Part shown: positions 28,348 to 37,284 of the stretch, piece after piece
How positions within the stretch are numbered: the stretch's first letter is position 1
Layout: every line of letters begins with the position of its first letter
Source of the DNA: Apibacter muscae
GTDB taxonomy: Bacteria > Bacteroidota > Bacteroidia > Flavobacteriales > Weeksellaceae
DNA: 64,000 nucleotides
Assembly (NCBI RefSeq): GCF_007845635.1
Contig: NZ_SELG01000041.1
Coordinates: forward strand, 402,053-466,052
Direction of reading: 5' to 3'
Made by a program: the position numbers and the translations under genes
Notes under the pieces: generated by a model
What the model saw: the letters and a program-made list of their open reading frames with translations, nothing else
What the model was told of the DNA's origin: nothing
Database searches by the model: none

Positions 28348-29007
28348 TTCTTTGATTCCTTCTATAATTTCTTTTACTATTTCTAAATCTGCGTTTTTGT
28401 TATAACCGATGCTTATTTTGAATAAGTAATATTTATCTTTTTCCGGAAACATTGATCCTTGGGTTAGAGATACATATTTTACCGGAATTACTACTTGATA
28501 ATTTTTGAATTCTTTACTATAATATTTTTTATAAAAATCCATCCATTTATCCAAAGGTTCATATATTTTTATTATGTCTAAGTTACTTTTACATAAATCT
28601 GCTTCAAAATCAATATTTTGTGGAATATATAAACTATCAGAATCTTTAAGTGAACTTATATATTCCAAGTCATATCCTGCCAATAAGAAATTATCAGGTT
28701 CTTTAAAAATCCAAGTTTTTTTTTTCTTATTTTTTCTTAATTCTTTTATGGATAAAGTATCCGATATTTCTTTTACATTATAAAATAAATCTCCTAAAGT
28801 ACTTCCTATTGAATAATCCATCGTTAATGCTATTGGTTTTATACCTACAATATGACAATTTTTATTACTTTTAAATTCTTTAGAATTTATAATGGATTGG
28901 TATACTGCTACTTTAAATTTATCAACCATATTTATAGAACTTTCTTGTACTTGTCCTATCATTAAAGTTGTTAGAAAAAAACTAATCCCAATTAAATATT
29001 TTTTCAT
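28324..29007 (-). CDS. A-family secreted protein (putative immunity-type)
   Basis: 227 residues with a signal peptide (MKKYLIGISFFLTTLMIGQ) and a soluble mature part. The conserved block is IIKIYEPLDKWMDFYKKYY near residue 155, then VVIPVKYVS and YYLFKISI. The N-terminal half has INMVDKFKVAVYQSIINS, comparable to ADLDLITQFKTRLFIEIV in the B protein, so A and B are distant paralogues over their whole length. No enzymatic motif. The frame-restored end of the upstream effector-like gene overlaps its first 26 bases. Immunity function is inferred from context only. Confidence 0.65.
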   Translation of the reverse strand: MKKYLIGISFFLTTLMIGQVQESSINMVDKFKVAVYQSIINSKEFKSNKNCHIVGIKPIALTMDYSIGSTLGDLFYNVKEISDTLSIKELRKNKKKKTWIFKEPDNFLLAGYDLEYISSLKDSDSLYIPQNIDFEADLCKSNLDIIKIYEPLDKWMDFYKKYYSKEFKNYQVVIPVKYVSLTQGSMFPEKDKYYLFKISIGYNKNADLEIVKEIIEGIKEEREIISD

Positions 29008-29265
29008 GTATATAATATTTTACTTTTTTATAATATTTACTTATTGATAGATTATCTGAAGTTGCTCTATTTATTATAAATTTCCCATGAGTTTTAGGAA
29101 ATTTTGGGGGAAGGTATATGGATGTATTACCAAAATCAGGATCATATACTATCTTTTCTCCATCAGGAGAATCTGATCCATTTAAAAAACCAAATTCAAT
29201 ACTATTAAAGTTAACTCCATAATTTACATAATTTTTCCTATCAGGTAATCCTAATTTCTCTTCTT
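28982..29265 (-). pseudogene. frameshifted 3' part of the metallopeptidase-like gene
   Basis: Continues the gene at 29241-30506 in another frame. From about 29265 the minus strand reads EEKLGLPDRKNYVNYG and stays open for about 90 codons to TAG at 28982-28984, with coding character (Pro/Gly turns, KFPKTHGKF) and no in-frame stop. Joining it to the upstream frame needs one extra or two missing bases near 29261-29272 (coding strand CTAATAAGAAGAG). The restored product would be about 508 residues. The GLPxR..Y segment right after the metal-site region is what I recall from related toxin metallopeptidases, which supports the join. Confidence 0.7.
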
Positions 29266-30506
29266 ATTAGGTTACAAAATTTAGCTTCTACTTCTACCGG
29301 ACCTTCATTTAAATATTCCACGGAGTTAAAATTATACTTATCATCGGTTAACTTTAATATTGCATGACCTAAAAATTCATGTTCTAATAACCTAGATAAA
29401 TTAAAGTATCTATTAACACTAGGCAACGGTTCATTTAAAAGTTCATATTTTCTTTGAAATGTATACTCATAAATAAAACCATTTTGATTTAATTCATCAG
29501 TAAAATCTGCTAAATCTATAAAAGCAATATCTCCAATACTTGTATGTCTAGGAATTGTTCCTCTTTTCCCCTGTTTTCTTTTTTTATCATCCCAATCTTG
29601 TATATCGGCTTTCGGAACTCCAGGAACAACTCCTCCCGCAACATTGCCCTTTTCTTTTTTTAAATGCAATACATTACCTTCTCTATCAAAATCATTTAAG
29701 GAATAATCCGTATAATAATTATAGCTTGTATTCTCAAGTGGTTCAGCTACCAGCTCATATCCAAAATTATATCCAAACAATAGTTTGCCTTTGGAAATTT
29801 GGTTGGGGTCTAGTTCTTTTTTCCAATGGTTTATGGCAGTAAGCGAAGTTTTTTCATAGGCAGGTTTACATTCTCCATCATAATATAACATTTCATCGTC
29901 CTTATGGTACGCTAATTTTATTCCGTATTCTTCATTAAATGCTTTATGCAGTTTAGCTGGTATTTCAAACACTTGCTGTCCTTTTTCATCATAAAAACGG
30001 GTATTTATTCCTCCTTTTTTTAAATTTAAAATAGATTCTGCTTTTCCCTCTTCTTTTAAATTTTGAATATAGGCATAAACGGTAATTTTCCCTGAAGTTT
30101 CGGTTTCCGAAATATCCATAGTTACTTCCTGTTTACCCATTACCTGAGCAATGGGAATGGGAGAATCATTATTGTGTTGCACTGCCCATTTTATATTTTT
30201 CAATTCCATGGGAGATTTTATCTCTCGGTTAAACCGGGTAATCTTAAATTTATATGACTTTCCTTTCTCTACTATTTCTAGCTTTTTTCCATCTTCATCT
30301 AAGGGACCGTTTAATTCTACTACACGCAAAGGTTCCGGTGGTTGATAATCGTTTAAAAACTGCACCCCACCTTTCTTACCGATCATAATTACTTGTTTAG
30401 GAGAACTGAAAGTAAGATCTCCCTCAGTAGAAGTTAATGTTATAGTCCTCTTAGCTTTTTTTATACTTTCTCCTCCAATTATCCGTACTATTTTACCACT
30501 CTTCAT
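29241..30506 (-). CDS. putative secreted effector with HExxGH metallopeptidase-like C-terminus (truncated by frameshift)
   Basis: 421 residues as annotated. No signal peptide; the start GKIVRIIGGESIKKAKR and the segment IGKKGGVQF near residue 43 resemble the leader of cargo proteins linked to Bacteroidota type VI secretion (recollection, not tested). A beta-rich region at about 60-160 follows. The C-terminus has LLEHEFLGHAIL, with His376, Glu377 and His381, and then GPVEVEAKFCN about 28 residues later, the spacing expected for a third zinc ligand in toxin metallopeptidases. The frame breaks at residue 416 or so. The downstream A/B genes would be the immunity set if this is a toxin. No type VI structural genes in the window. 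Confidence 0.6.
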   Translation of the reverse strand: MKSGKIVRIIGGESIKKAKRTITLTSTEGDLTFSSPKQVIMIGKKGGVQFLNDYQPPEPLRVVELNGPLDEDGKKLEIVEKGKSYKFKITRFNREIKSPMELKNIKWAVQHNNDSPIPIAQVMGKQEVTMDISETETSGKITVYAYIQNLKEEGKAESILNLKKGGINTRFYDEKGQQVFEIPAKLHKAFNEEYGIKLAYHKDDEMLYYDGECKPAYEKTSLTAINHWKKELDPNQISKGKLLFGYNFGYELVAEPLENTSYNYYTDYSLNDFDREGNVLHLKKEKGNVAGGVVPGVPKADIQDWDDKKRKQGKRGTIPRHTSIGDIAFIDLADFTDELNQNGFIYEYTFQRKYELLNEPLPSVNRYFNLSRLLEHEFLGHAILKLTDDKYNFNSVEYLNEGPVEVEAKFCNLIRREIRIT

Positions 30507-30766
30507 TTTTTATTCATTTACTTTTCCAAATATAATTATTTTTGTAACTTTCAGGATAAAGTAAATATTTATTTTCTTCAATTTTTCTCTTTAATAAATA
30601 AACCAGATGAAATTTATTTTGATTTAAAATAATTACTATCTAACCAACCAAAATTTTTAAAAAGTAAATAGAATTAACCTTGAGAGAAATTATTAAATTT
30701 TTTTTAGCTTTGCTTTAGACAAAATATTAAAACTCTTTTAAATAATAAGTTTTTTTGTTTCTAACT

Positions 30767-30816
30767 AATCATCTACTTTATTTAAATTTATTATTTAAAA
30801 AAGTAGATGATTTTTA
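30767..30816 (-). terminator. terminator after the relA/spoT gene
   Basis: AATCATCTACTTT at 30767-30779 pairs with AAAGTAGATGATT at 30800-30812. The interior is itself partly self-complementary (TTTAAAT/ATTTAAA). It lies about 17 bases past the relA/spoT stop. The rest of the 326-base gap (30507-30832) shows nothing else. Confidence 0.7.
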
Positions 30817-30832
30817 AAGTTCAATTTTTAAA

Positions 30833-33091
30833 TTAACTTTTTTTCTCTATCCTTTTTACTTTAGATATATTTTCAACCTTTTGCAGATTTTTTAAAATTT
30901 CATCCAACTGAAAAGTATTCTTGACTTGTAATGTTATTTGACTGGTGAAAATACCATCTTCGGAGTTAAAATTCATTTTCTTTATATCTACTTTCATAAG
31001 GTTAGACAAAATATTTGAAATATCACTTATTAATCCAATACGATCAATTCCGTCAATTAAAATGTGTACTAGGAAATTTCTATGGGAGCTATTTACCCAT
31101 TTGGCTTGAATGACTCTATAGTCATAGTTTGCTCTCATGTCAACCGCATTGGGACAGATTTCTTTGTGAACCTTAATTCCTTTACCAATCGTAACAAAAC
31201 CAAAAATTTTATCTCCCGGTATAGGATTACAGCATAGAGCCATCTGGTAATCTAATTTTTCTTCTTCCTCTCCAAAGACAATCATATCCAATTTACCTTC
31301 CTCTTTTACCTCATCAGTTTCTTTAGAATGAATAAATGGGATATTGGGTCTTTTCCTAAGTCTTGAAAGTAGGTTATTAAACACACCTTTACTATCAACA
31401 TATTTTTTTAATTCCTTTGTATCAATAATACCAGAAGCTACTTGGTAAAATATATCATGGCTTGTTTTTGCTCCAAAAAATTTTTGAATCGCATTTAGCT
31501 CTGCTTCGGAATAATTAATTTTGAAATGTCTTAATTTTCTTATAAGTAATTCCTTTCCTTCTTCTGTATACTTTCTTTTTTCGCTATTTAAAGCAGATTT
31601 TATTCTTGATTTTGCTTTTGAAGTAGCTACAAAATCTAACCAATCAATTTTTGGTTTTTGGTTGGAAGAAGTAAGTATTTCTACCTGATCTCCGCTTTTT
31701 AATTTATGGCTTAAAGGAACCAATTTACTATTTACTTTAGCCCCTAAACAATGATCTCCTATATTGGAATGTATAGAGTAGGCAAAATCTAAAGCTGTTG
31801 CACCTACAGATAGCACTTTTAAATCTCCTTTTGGGGTAAAGATAAATATATCTTTGGTGTACAAGTTTAATTTAAAATCATCTAATAACTCTTTAGTTGT
31901 AACCGTACCTTGACTTTCTAACATTTCTCGAACCTGAGAAATCCAACTTTCAATTTGATTATCTTCGTCTACCTTATAACCTTCTTTGTATTTATAATGA
32001 GCGGCTATCCCTTTTTCTGCTACTTCATCCATACGTTCAGAACGGATTTGAACTTCTACCCACTTGGATTCTGGACCAATGACTGTAACATGTAAACTTT
32101 CATATCCGGTAGATCTTGGTGTTGAAATCCAGTCCCGCATTCGGTTTGGATTGGGTACAAATTCATCAGTTACAATAGAATATATTTTCCAAGCTAAAAA
32201 TTTTTCATTTTTATGGTCTGATTTATAAATGATACGAATAGCAAATAAATCATAAACTTCCTCAAAATCCACATTTTGCTTTCTCATTTTTTTATAAATG
32301 GAAAAAATGGATTTATGTCTTCCTTTCAATAAAAAATTAAGATTTTCTTCTCTTAATCTTTCAGAAATAATTTTAGAAAATTCATCAATATAACGTTGTC
32401 TATCTCTATCCGTCTCCTCTAATTTCTTAACGATAAAATTATATGAATCCGGATCCGTATATTTTAAACTTAAATCTTCCAATTCAGACTTTATCGTATA
32501 AAGCCCCATTCTATGAGCTAAGGGTGCATAAATATAGGTAGTTTCTGAAGCTATTTTTTTTTGCTTAGCCACTTTCATGCTATCCAGAGTCCTCATATTA
32601 TGCAATCGATCGGCAATTTTTACTAAAATTACCCGAACGTCTTTAGAGAGTGTTAAAAGTAGCTTTCTATAATTTTCGGATTGTAAAGATAAATCTTGAT
32701 GATCGATTTGTGATATCTTAGTAAGCCCCTCTATAATTTTAGCAATTTTGAGGTTGAAAAGTTTTTCAATATCTTCAACCGTATAAGCTGTATCTTCTAC
32801 AACATCGTGTAATAATGCACAAACAATGCTTGTTGCTCCTAAGCCAATTTCGTCAGCTACAATTTTAGCTACCGCTAAGGGATGATAAATATAAGGTTCT
32901 CCTGTTTTTCTTCTTTGGTCTTTGTGCGCTTCTTTTGCTAAATCAAAAGCTTTACGGATTAAAATTTTATCTTCATCATTTAAAACTCTATAAGTGTTCC
33001 GAAGCATATCCTTATATCGTTTAGCTATTTCTTCGTTTTCTTTTTTTGTTTTTATATCCTCCAATTCTTGCATAAAATCCCTGTTTATCAT
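30833..33091 (-). CDS. bifunctional (p)ppGpp synthetase/hydrolase
   Basis: RelA/SpoT homologue of 752 residues controlling the stringent response. The N-terminal HD hydrolase has His70, His95 and Asp96 (ALLHDVVEDT). The synthetase domain (about 235-390) contains YDLFAIRIIY, RSTGYESLHVTV and EVQIRSERMDEVAEKGIAAHYKYK. A TGS domain lies around residue 410 (DIFIFTPKGDL). A zinc-finger/CC region includes LCCNPIPGD. A C-terminal ACT domain runs from about 675. Both catalytic halves look intact, so it probably makes and degrades the alarmone. Single-gene unit by spacing. Confidence 0.95.
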   Translation of the reverse strand: MINRDFMQELEDIKTKKENEEIAKRYKDMLRNTYRVLNDEDKILIRKAFDLAKEAHKDQRRKTGEPYIYHPLAVAKIVADEIGLGATSIVCALLHDVVEDTAYTVEDIEKLFNLKIAKIIEGLTKISQIDHQDLSLQSENYRKLLLTLSKDVRVILVKIADRLHNMRTLDSMKVAKQKKIASETTYIYAPLAHRMGLYTIKSELEDLSLKYTDPDSYNFIVKKLEETDRDRQRYIDEFSKIISERLREENLNFLLKGRHKSIFSIYKKMRKQNVDFEEVYDLFAIRIIYKSDHKNEKFLAWKIYSIVTDEFVPNPNRMRDWISTPRSTGYESLHVTVIGPESKWVEVQIRSERMDEVAEKGIAAHYKYKEGYKVDEDNQIESWISQVREMLESQGTVTTKELLDDFKLNLYTKDIFIFTPKGDLKVLSVGATALDFAYSIHSNIGDHCLGAKVNSKLVPLSHKLKSGDQVEILTSSNQKPKIDWLDFVATSKAKSRIKSALNSEKRKYTEEGKELLIRKLRHFKINYSEAELNAIQKFFGAKTSHDIFYQVASGIIDTKELKKYVDSKGVFNNLLSRLRKRPNIPFIHSKETDEVKEEGKLDMIVFGEEEEKLDYQMALCCNPIPGDKIFGFVTIGKGIKVHKEICPNAVDMRANYDYRVIQAKWVNSSHRNFLVHILIDGIDRIGLISDISNILSNLMKVDIKKMNFNSEDGIFTSQITLQVKNTFQLDEILKNLQKVENISKVKRIEKKS

Positions 33092-33409
33092 GTGCTTACT
33101 ATAACAAATTTAGCGATAATTTCCTGAACTCATTAATTATTTTTCCATGCATCTTAGCATTGTTAACATACATATACTTAAATGATTTTTAGTTTGAAAG
33201 ATTTTTATGAATAAGTGTAGAAAAATCAATTTGCAATTCTATTCAAAATAATATAACTGGTAGAATTATGATTTTTTGTAAAATATAATTGTAATCTAAT
33301 ATATATCGATTAAAATATAAATAGAAAAAAGAGACACGAAATATATCTGAAATAAATAACTATATTTTAGATTTAATTCTTTTAAAGAATTTTGTTGAAT
33401 AATTTTATG

Positions 33410-33460
33410 CGATTATAAAGATTCAAGTATATCCAAGTATATCTTTATAATCGTATTTTT
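33410..33460 (-). terminator. stem-loop after the lipoprotein gene
   Basis: CGATTATAAAGAT (33410-33422) pairs perfectly with ATCTTTATAATCG (33441-33453). The 18-base loop contains a direct repeat of CAAGTATAT. It sits just beyond the stop of the minus-strand lipoprotein gene. The rest of the gap toward relA/spoT (33092-33409) is AT-rich with no gene seen. Confidence 0.65.
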
Positions 33461-33948
33461 TATATTTTTATCACTTGAATTTCCCCTAAATATTTCCTAT
33501 CAACAATTATAGCTAAAAAAGGCTTTATTTTATATGACAGTTTATTTCCTTCAACTGCTTTAAAAGTAAATATTATTTTGCCCTTACCATCTTTTTTAAG
33601 AGAGATAGGAATTAATTGAGTATTAATATCTGTTGAAGGTAATGCAACTGCAATTACCCATTGTTTTTTAAAATCTATGGGTGTAGGCTGTCCATGCTTA
33701 CCCATGGTTGTAGCCATTCCAATATACTGATCAAATTCTGATTGAGAAAGGATTGTAATAAAACTATTTAAATCCTCCTTAGAAAAATAATTTTCAGCTA
33801 TAGTAAATGGTACGCTTTGCTCAAATTCAAATTCCTCCATTATTGGTGAATGGTTCACATTATTTTGTCTCTGATTATTAGCGCAACCATTTAGAATGAA
33901 TATAAATGAAAATAAGTAAATGATTAAAATTTTCAATCTAAATTCCAA
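33460..33948 (-). CDS. hypothetical lipoprotein
   Basis: 162 residues. Type II signal peptide with lipobox LNGC (lipidated Cys22). The mature protein is about 140 residues with beta-rich character (WVIAVALPSTD, KIIFTFKAVEG, LSYKIKPFLAIIVDR). I do not recognise the family. It starts 6 bases after the glmM stop on the same strand, so it is probably translated from the same transcript. Confidence 0.65.
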   Translation of the reverse strand: MEFRLKILIIYLFSFIFILNGCANNQRQNNVNHSPIMEEFEFEQSVPFTIAENYFSKEDLNSFITILSQSEFDQYIGMATTMGKHGQPTPIDFKKQWVIAVALPSTDINTQLIPISLKKDGKGKIIFTFKAVEGNKLSYKIKPFLAIIVDRKYLGEIQVIKI

Positions 33949-33954
33949 TTATCT

Positions 33955-35337
33955 TTAAATTAGCTCTTTAATTTCCTGAATCATTTGATCAGCGATACGT
34001 TCTGCTTCGTCTTGCGTTGATGCTTCTGTATAAATTCGTATAATTGGTTCCGTATTGGATTTTCTTAAATGAACCCAATGCATTGGAAAATCTATCTTTA
34101 AACCATCAACCGTAGATAAATTTTCGTGTTTGTATTTAAGTGTTAATTTTTCAAGAATATCATCTGTATTTATTTCTGGACTTAAATCTATTTTCTTCTT
34201 ACCCATAAAATAGGACGGATAGGTTTTTCTTAATTCTCCGCAGGTCATTTGTTTTTGAGCTAAATGAGTAAGAAATAAAGCTATACCTACTAATGAATCT
34301 CTACCATAATGTAGCTCTGGATATATTATTCCTCCATTTCCTTCTCCCCCAATTTTAGCTCCAACCTCTTTCATAAGAGTGACAACATTAACTTCTCCAA
34401 CGGCTGATGCATGGTAGGATTGATTGTATTTTTGGGTAACATCTTTTAAAGCACGGGAAGAGGATAAATTTGAAACTGTGGAAGATGGAGTTTTCGAAAG
34501 TATATAGTCCGCTACAGCTACCAAAGTATATTCTTCCCCAAACATAGCTCCCTCCTCTGTAATTAAGGCTAAACGATCAACGTCAGGATCTACCACTATA
34601 CCTAAATCTGCCTTAACTTCTGGAACCTTACGCATTATATCCGTGAGATTTTTCTCTAACGGTTCTGGGTTATGTGGAAAATGTCCGTTAGGTTCACAAT
34701 ACATTTCAACAACTTCTACTCCTAATTTCTTTAAAAGAGGTACCACAGAAATGCCTCCGGTTGAATTTACAGCATCTAAAACTACTTTAAAATTCGCATT
34801 TCTTATAGCGTCTACATCCACCAATGGTAATTCCAATATTTGTTGAATATGATAATCTATTCCCTCTTTATTTTCTACATAACTTCCTAAATGATCTACA
34901 TCAACATAATCAAAATCATCATTTTTAGCTATTCTTAATAATTCTTCCCCATCCTTCCCTGAGATAAATTCTCCTTTTTCATTGAGTAATTTTAAAGCAT
35001 TCCATTCTTTAGGATTGTGGCTTGCCGTTAGAATGATTCCCCCATCGGCTTTCAAATAAGGAACCATGAGCTCTACGGTTGGAGTCGTTGATAAACCTAA
35101 ATCGATCACGTGAATTCCAGTTCCCACTAAAGTAGAGGAAACCAATTGTGAAAGCATTGAACCTGAAATACGGGCATCTCTACCAAGTACAACGGTTACA
35201 TTTTCTTGATTGGATTTTCTTTTTAACCAAGTACCATAAGCAGAAGCAAACTTAACTGCATCTACTGGAGTTAAATTTTCATTTACTTTTCCACCGATAG
35301 TACCTCTAATGCCTGATATACTTTTTATTAAAGACAT
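33955..35337 (-). CDS. glmM: phosphoglucosamine mutase
   Basis: Interconverts glucosamine 6-phosphate and 1-phosphate for UDP-GlcNAc supply. The 460-residue alpha-D-phosphohexomutase has the phosphoserine Ser106 in LTASHNPKEWNALK, metal loop DPDVDRLAL, sugar-binding GEGNGGI and C-terminal phosphate loop RKSNTEPIIRIY. The GEGNGG segment (rather than GEESGH) and the length fit GlmM-type enzymes of Bacteroidota better than phosphomannomutase. Upstream is a TlpA-like lipoprotein gene 11 bases away. Confidence 0.88.
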   Translation of the reverse strand: MSLIKSISGIRGTIGGKVNENLTPVDAVKFASAYGTWLKRKSNQENVTVVLGRDARISGSMLSQLVSSTLVGTGIHVIDLGLSTTPTVELMVPYLKADGGIILTASHNPKEWNALKLLNEKGEFISGKDGEELLRIAKNDDFDYVDVDHLGSYVENKEGIDYHIQQILELPLVDVDAIRNANFKVVLDAVNSTGGISVVPLLKKLGVEVVEMYCEPNGHFPHNPEPLEKNLTDIMRKVPEVKADLGIVVDPDVDRLALITEEGAMFGEEYTLVAVADYILSKTPSSTVSNLSSSRALKDVTQKYNQSYHASAVGEVNVVTLMKEVGAKIGGEGNGGIIYPELHYGRDSLVGIALFLTHLAQKQMTCGELRKTYPSYFMGKKKIDLSPEINTDDILEKLTLKYKHENLSTVDGLKIDFPMHWVHLRKSNTEPIIRIYTEASTQDEAERIADQMIQEIKELI

Positions 35338-35348
35338 TGTATAAATTA

Positions 35349-35918
35349 TTATTTATTGGAATATTCTTGGATTTTAGAGGTCATAAATTCTTTAGATTGA
35401 TTGCCAATCAATCCTTCTATATGTTTTCCTTTCTGTACAACGGTCACAGGAATTCCTTGGGTTAAATCTGGATTAATTTTACCTATATTTTCCGCCAAAT
35501 CCTGGATTGAAATATGATAAACATTTTTCATCTTATTCTTAGCTACGAAAGGCTCTACTTCATTTTGTGTATTAGATTCATCCACATTCATAAAAATAAT
35601 TTTAACCTTTTTATCCTTATTCTCCTCTTGCAAAGCTACAAAGTCAGGAATTTCTTGTACACATGGTCCACACCAAGTTGCCCAATAATTAGTTACATAT
35701 ACGGTATCGCTGTCTAAATGGTATAATTTTTGGGCCTCTTTATAAGTTGTATTTTCAACGGTTTCAACCGCATCATTAATTTCAACTTTAGAATCAGTTG
35801 GATTCGTTTTTAAACTATCTGAAATTGATGTTTTTGTATCTGTGTTACTTCCTCCATTCTTCTCTTTGCATGAGAGAATTGTAGCTGCTAACATGGCTAT
35901 ATAAAAATATTTTTTCAT
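35349..35918 (-). CDS. TlpA-like thioredoxin-fold lipoprotein
   Basis: About 189 residues from ATG 35918 (a start 7 codons further upstream is possible, but the signal peptide begins here). The lipobox ILSC gives a lipidated Cys17. A Ser/Thr/Asp-rich linker follows, then the thioredoxin fold with active site Cys83-Gly-Pro-Cys86 in NYWATWCGPCVQEI. The cis-Pro loop is QGIPVTV. Likely a periplasm-facing membrane-anchored thiol reductase. A TACTTTTG element precedes it but has no clear TTG partner. Probably first gene of a run with glmM and the lipoprotein. Confidence 0.88.
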   Translation of the reverse strand: MKKYFYIAMLAATILSCKEKNGGSNTDTKTSISDSLKTNPTDSKVEINDAVETVENTTYKEAQKLYHLDSDTVYVTNYWATWCGPCVQEIPDFVALQEENKDKKVKIIFMNVDESNTQNEVEPFVAKNKMKNVYHISIQDLAENIGKINPDLTQGIPVTVVQKGKHIEGLIGNQSKEFMTSKIQEYSNK

Positions 35919-36051
35919 CTTATTATTATTACTTGACAAAAGTACTTATTATTCTTAGAAAGTACATATGAAAAAAAATTAATTTCAGTTTCATACGATC
36001 TTAATTCCTACCCCCCAACTTTGCTGTATTAATCATTTGAAACAAATATTT

Positions 36052-36420
36052 ATGACAACAAAAGTTTTTACAACCATAGGACTACTCATTTTATCCAACA
36101 CTTTTATGAATATGGCTTGGTATGGCCACCTTAAAGTATTCGGCAAAGATAATCATACCTCTATTTTTTTTATCATATTGATTAGTTGGGGGCTTGCATT
36201 TTTTGAATATCTCTTTCAAGTACCTGCCAATAAGTTTGGATTTATTGAGAATGGAGGACCATTTTCATTGGTGCAATTGAAAGTTTTACAAGAAGCGATT
36301 ACTTTAATTGTATTTATGATTTTTTCCAAACTAGTATTTAACAATATTCAATTCACTATGAATCACTTTATAGGTTTTGCTTTATTGGTAGGAGCTGTTT
36401 ATTTTATTTTTAAAAAATAA
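36052..36420 (+). CDS. DUF486/DMT-family small membrane protein
   Basis: About 122 residues with four hydrophobic segments, including SNTFMNMAWYGHLK and the conserved FEYLFQVPANKFG near residue 60. This matches the DUF486 (DMT) family of unknown transport role. ATG 36052 is preferred over an in-frame TTG 15 bases earlier, because family members begin just before the first membrane segment. It is divergent from the TlpA-like gene; the gap has CAACTTTG, a near match to the -7 box. Confidence 0.82.
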   Translation: MTTKVFTTIGLLILSNTFMNMAWYGHLKVFGKDNHTSIFFIILISWGLAFFEYLFQVPANKFGFIENGGPFSLVQLKVLQEAITLIVFMIFSKLVFNNIQFTMNHFIGFALLVGAVYFIFKK

Positions 36421-36526
36421 GCATGAATTTAAATATGAAGAAAAATTAATTTCAACTTCATAAACTCTTTATCTTACTTCTTTAGCTTTACCACCATAAT
36501 TTAAACCAATTAAAAATTTAAATATA

Positions 36527-37198
36527 ATGAAAAATCAAACTGTAAAATCATTATTAGTACTTACATTAGCTACAGGCTTAGCAACTGAAACATTTGCACA
36601 AAAAATTCATCAAAAAAAATCTCCTTTAAGGACTGAAGTATTACAAAAAATAAATCCAATTAGTGGAAATGTTAAAGAATGGGTTTTTAATCAAGATTTT
36701 GTTTACGACGGTTTTTACCTTGAAACCAACGCTGAAAAATATTTAGTTAAATTTCCAATTCATTTAGGTGCAGAACTAAGAAATTCAATCTCTAACAATC
36801 CTATTGTAGTACAAGGAGTAGTTAAATATTCTCCGTTGGGGGAAAAAGAAATTGAATTAGTCTCATTAAAAACCCCTAACAAAGTAATTTACAATTTACC
36901 ACCTGAGACACCTACCAATGTCCTTGAAAAAAAATTTGTGAATAATTCCGGAAAAATAAAGGAGGTACAGATCAATGAAATGGGAGATCCTATAGGATTT
37001 ATTTTAGAAGACCGTACAGTCTTACGTTTACCGAAACATTTATCTAAACAATTGTCTAATTTAGCACCTCAAGGAAGTACAATTTCCTATACGGGAATTG
37101 AAAAATCTAAAGATAATGGGGAGGCTTATTATAATAACTATTCAGTAGTTAGATGTAATACTATAACCATTGGGGAAGACCAATACTTAATAAAGTAA
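36527..37198 (+). CDS. secreted two-repeat protein of unknown function
   Basis: 223 residues with a signal peptide (cleavage after ETFAQ, near residue 25). The mature part seems to be two copies of a module of about 75 residues: a GxVKEW/GKIKEV strand, a GF(Y/I)LE strand, V-x-(F/L)P-x-HL, then a G-V/G-I strand. The copies begin near residues 48 and 140. The same module occurs twice in the next gene. An OB-like small beta fold is possible. Function unknown; followed by its own terminator. Confidence 0.65.
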   Translation: MKNQTVKSLLVLTLATGLATETFAQKIHQKKSPLRTEVLQKINPISGNVKEWVFNQDFVYDGFYLETNAEKYLVKFPIHLGAELRNSISNNPIVVQGVVKYSPLGEKEIELVSLKTPNKVIYNLPPETPTNVLEKKFVNNSGKIKEVQINEMGDPIGFILEDRTVLRLPKHLSKQLSNLAPQGSTISYTGIEKSKDNGEAYYNNYSVVRCNTITIGEDQYLIK

Positions 37199-37218
37199 TA
37201 TATTATATGTAAGTTAAT

Positions 37219-37250
37219 AAATAGATCTGATATTTTCAGATCTATTTTAC
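37219..37250 (+). terminator. intrinsic terminator between the two repeat-protein genes
   Basis: AAATAGATCTGA, loop TATTT, then its complement followed by a short T-rich stretch, 20 bases past the first gene's stop. Confidence 0.75.
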
Positions 37251-37284
37251 TATATTTATTTTCTTTTTCTATCTCTATTAATAC

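Noticed and set aside
28982..30506. Programmed ribosomal frameshift in the effector-like gene
   Set aside because: The site (CTAATAAGAAGAG) has no classic slippery heptamer or obvious downstream structure; a simple indel is more likely, especially beside other decayed genes.
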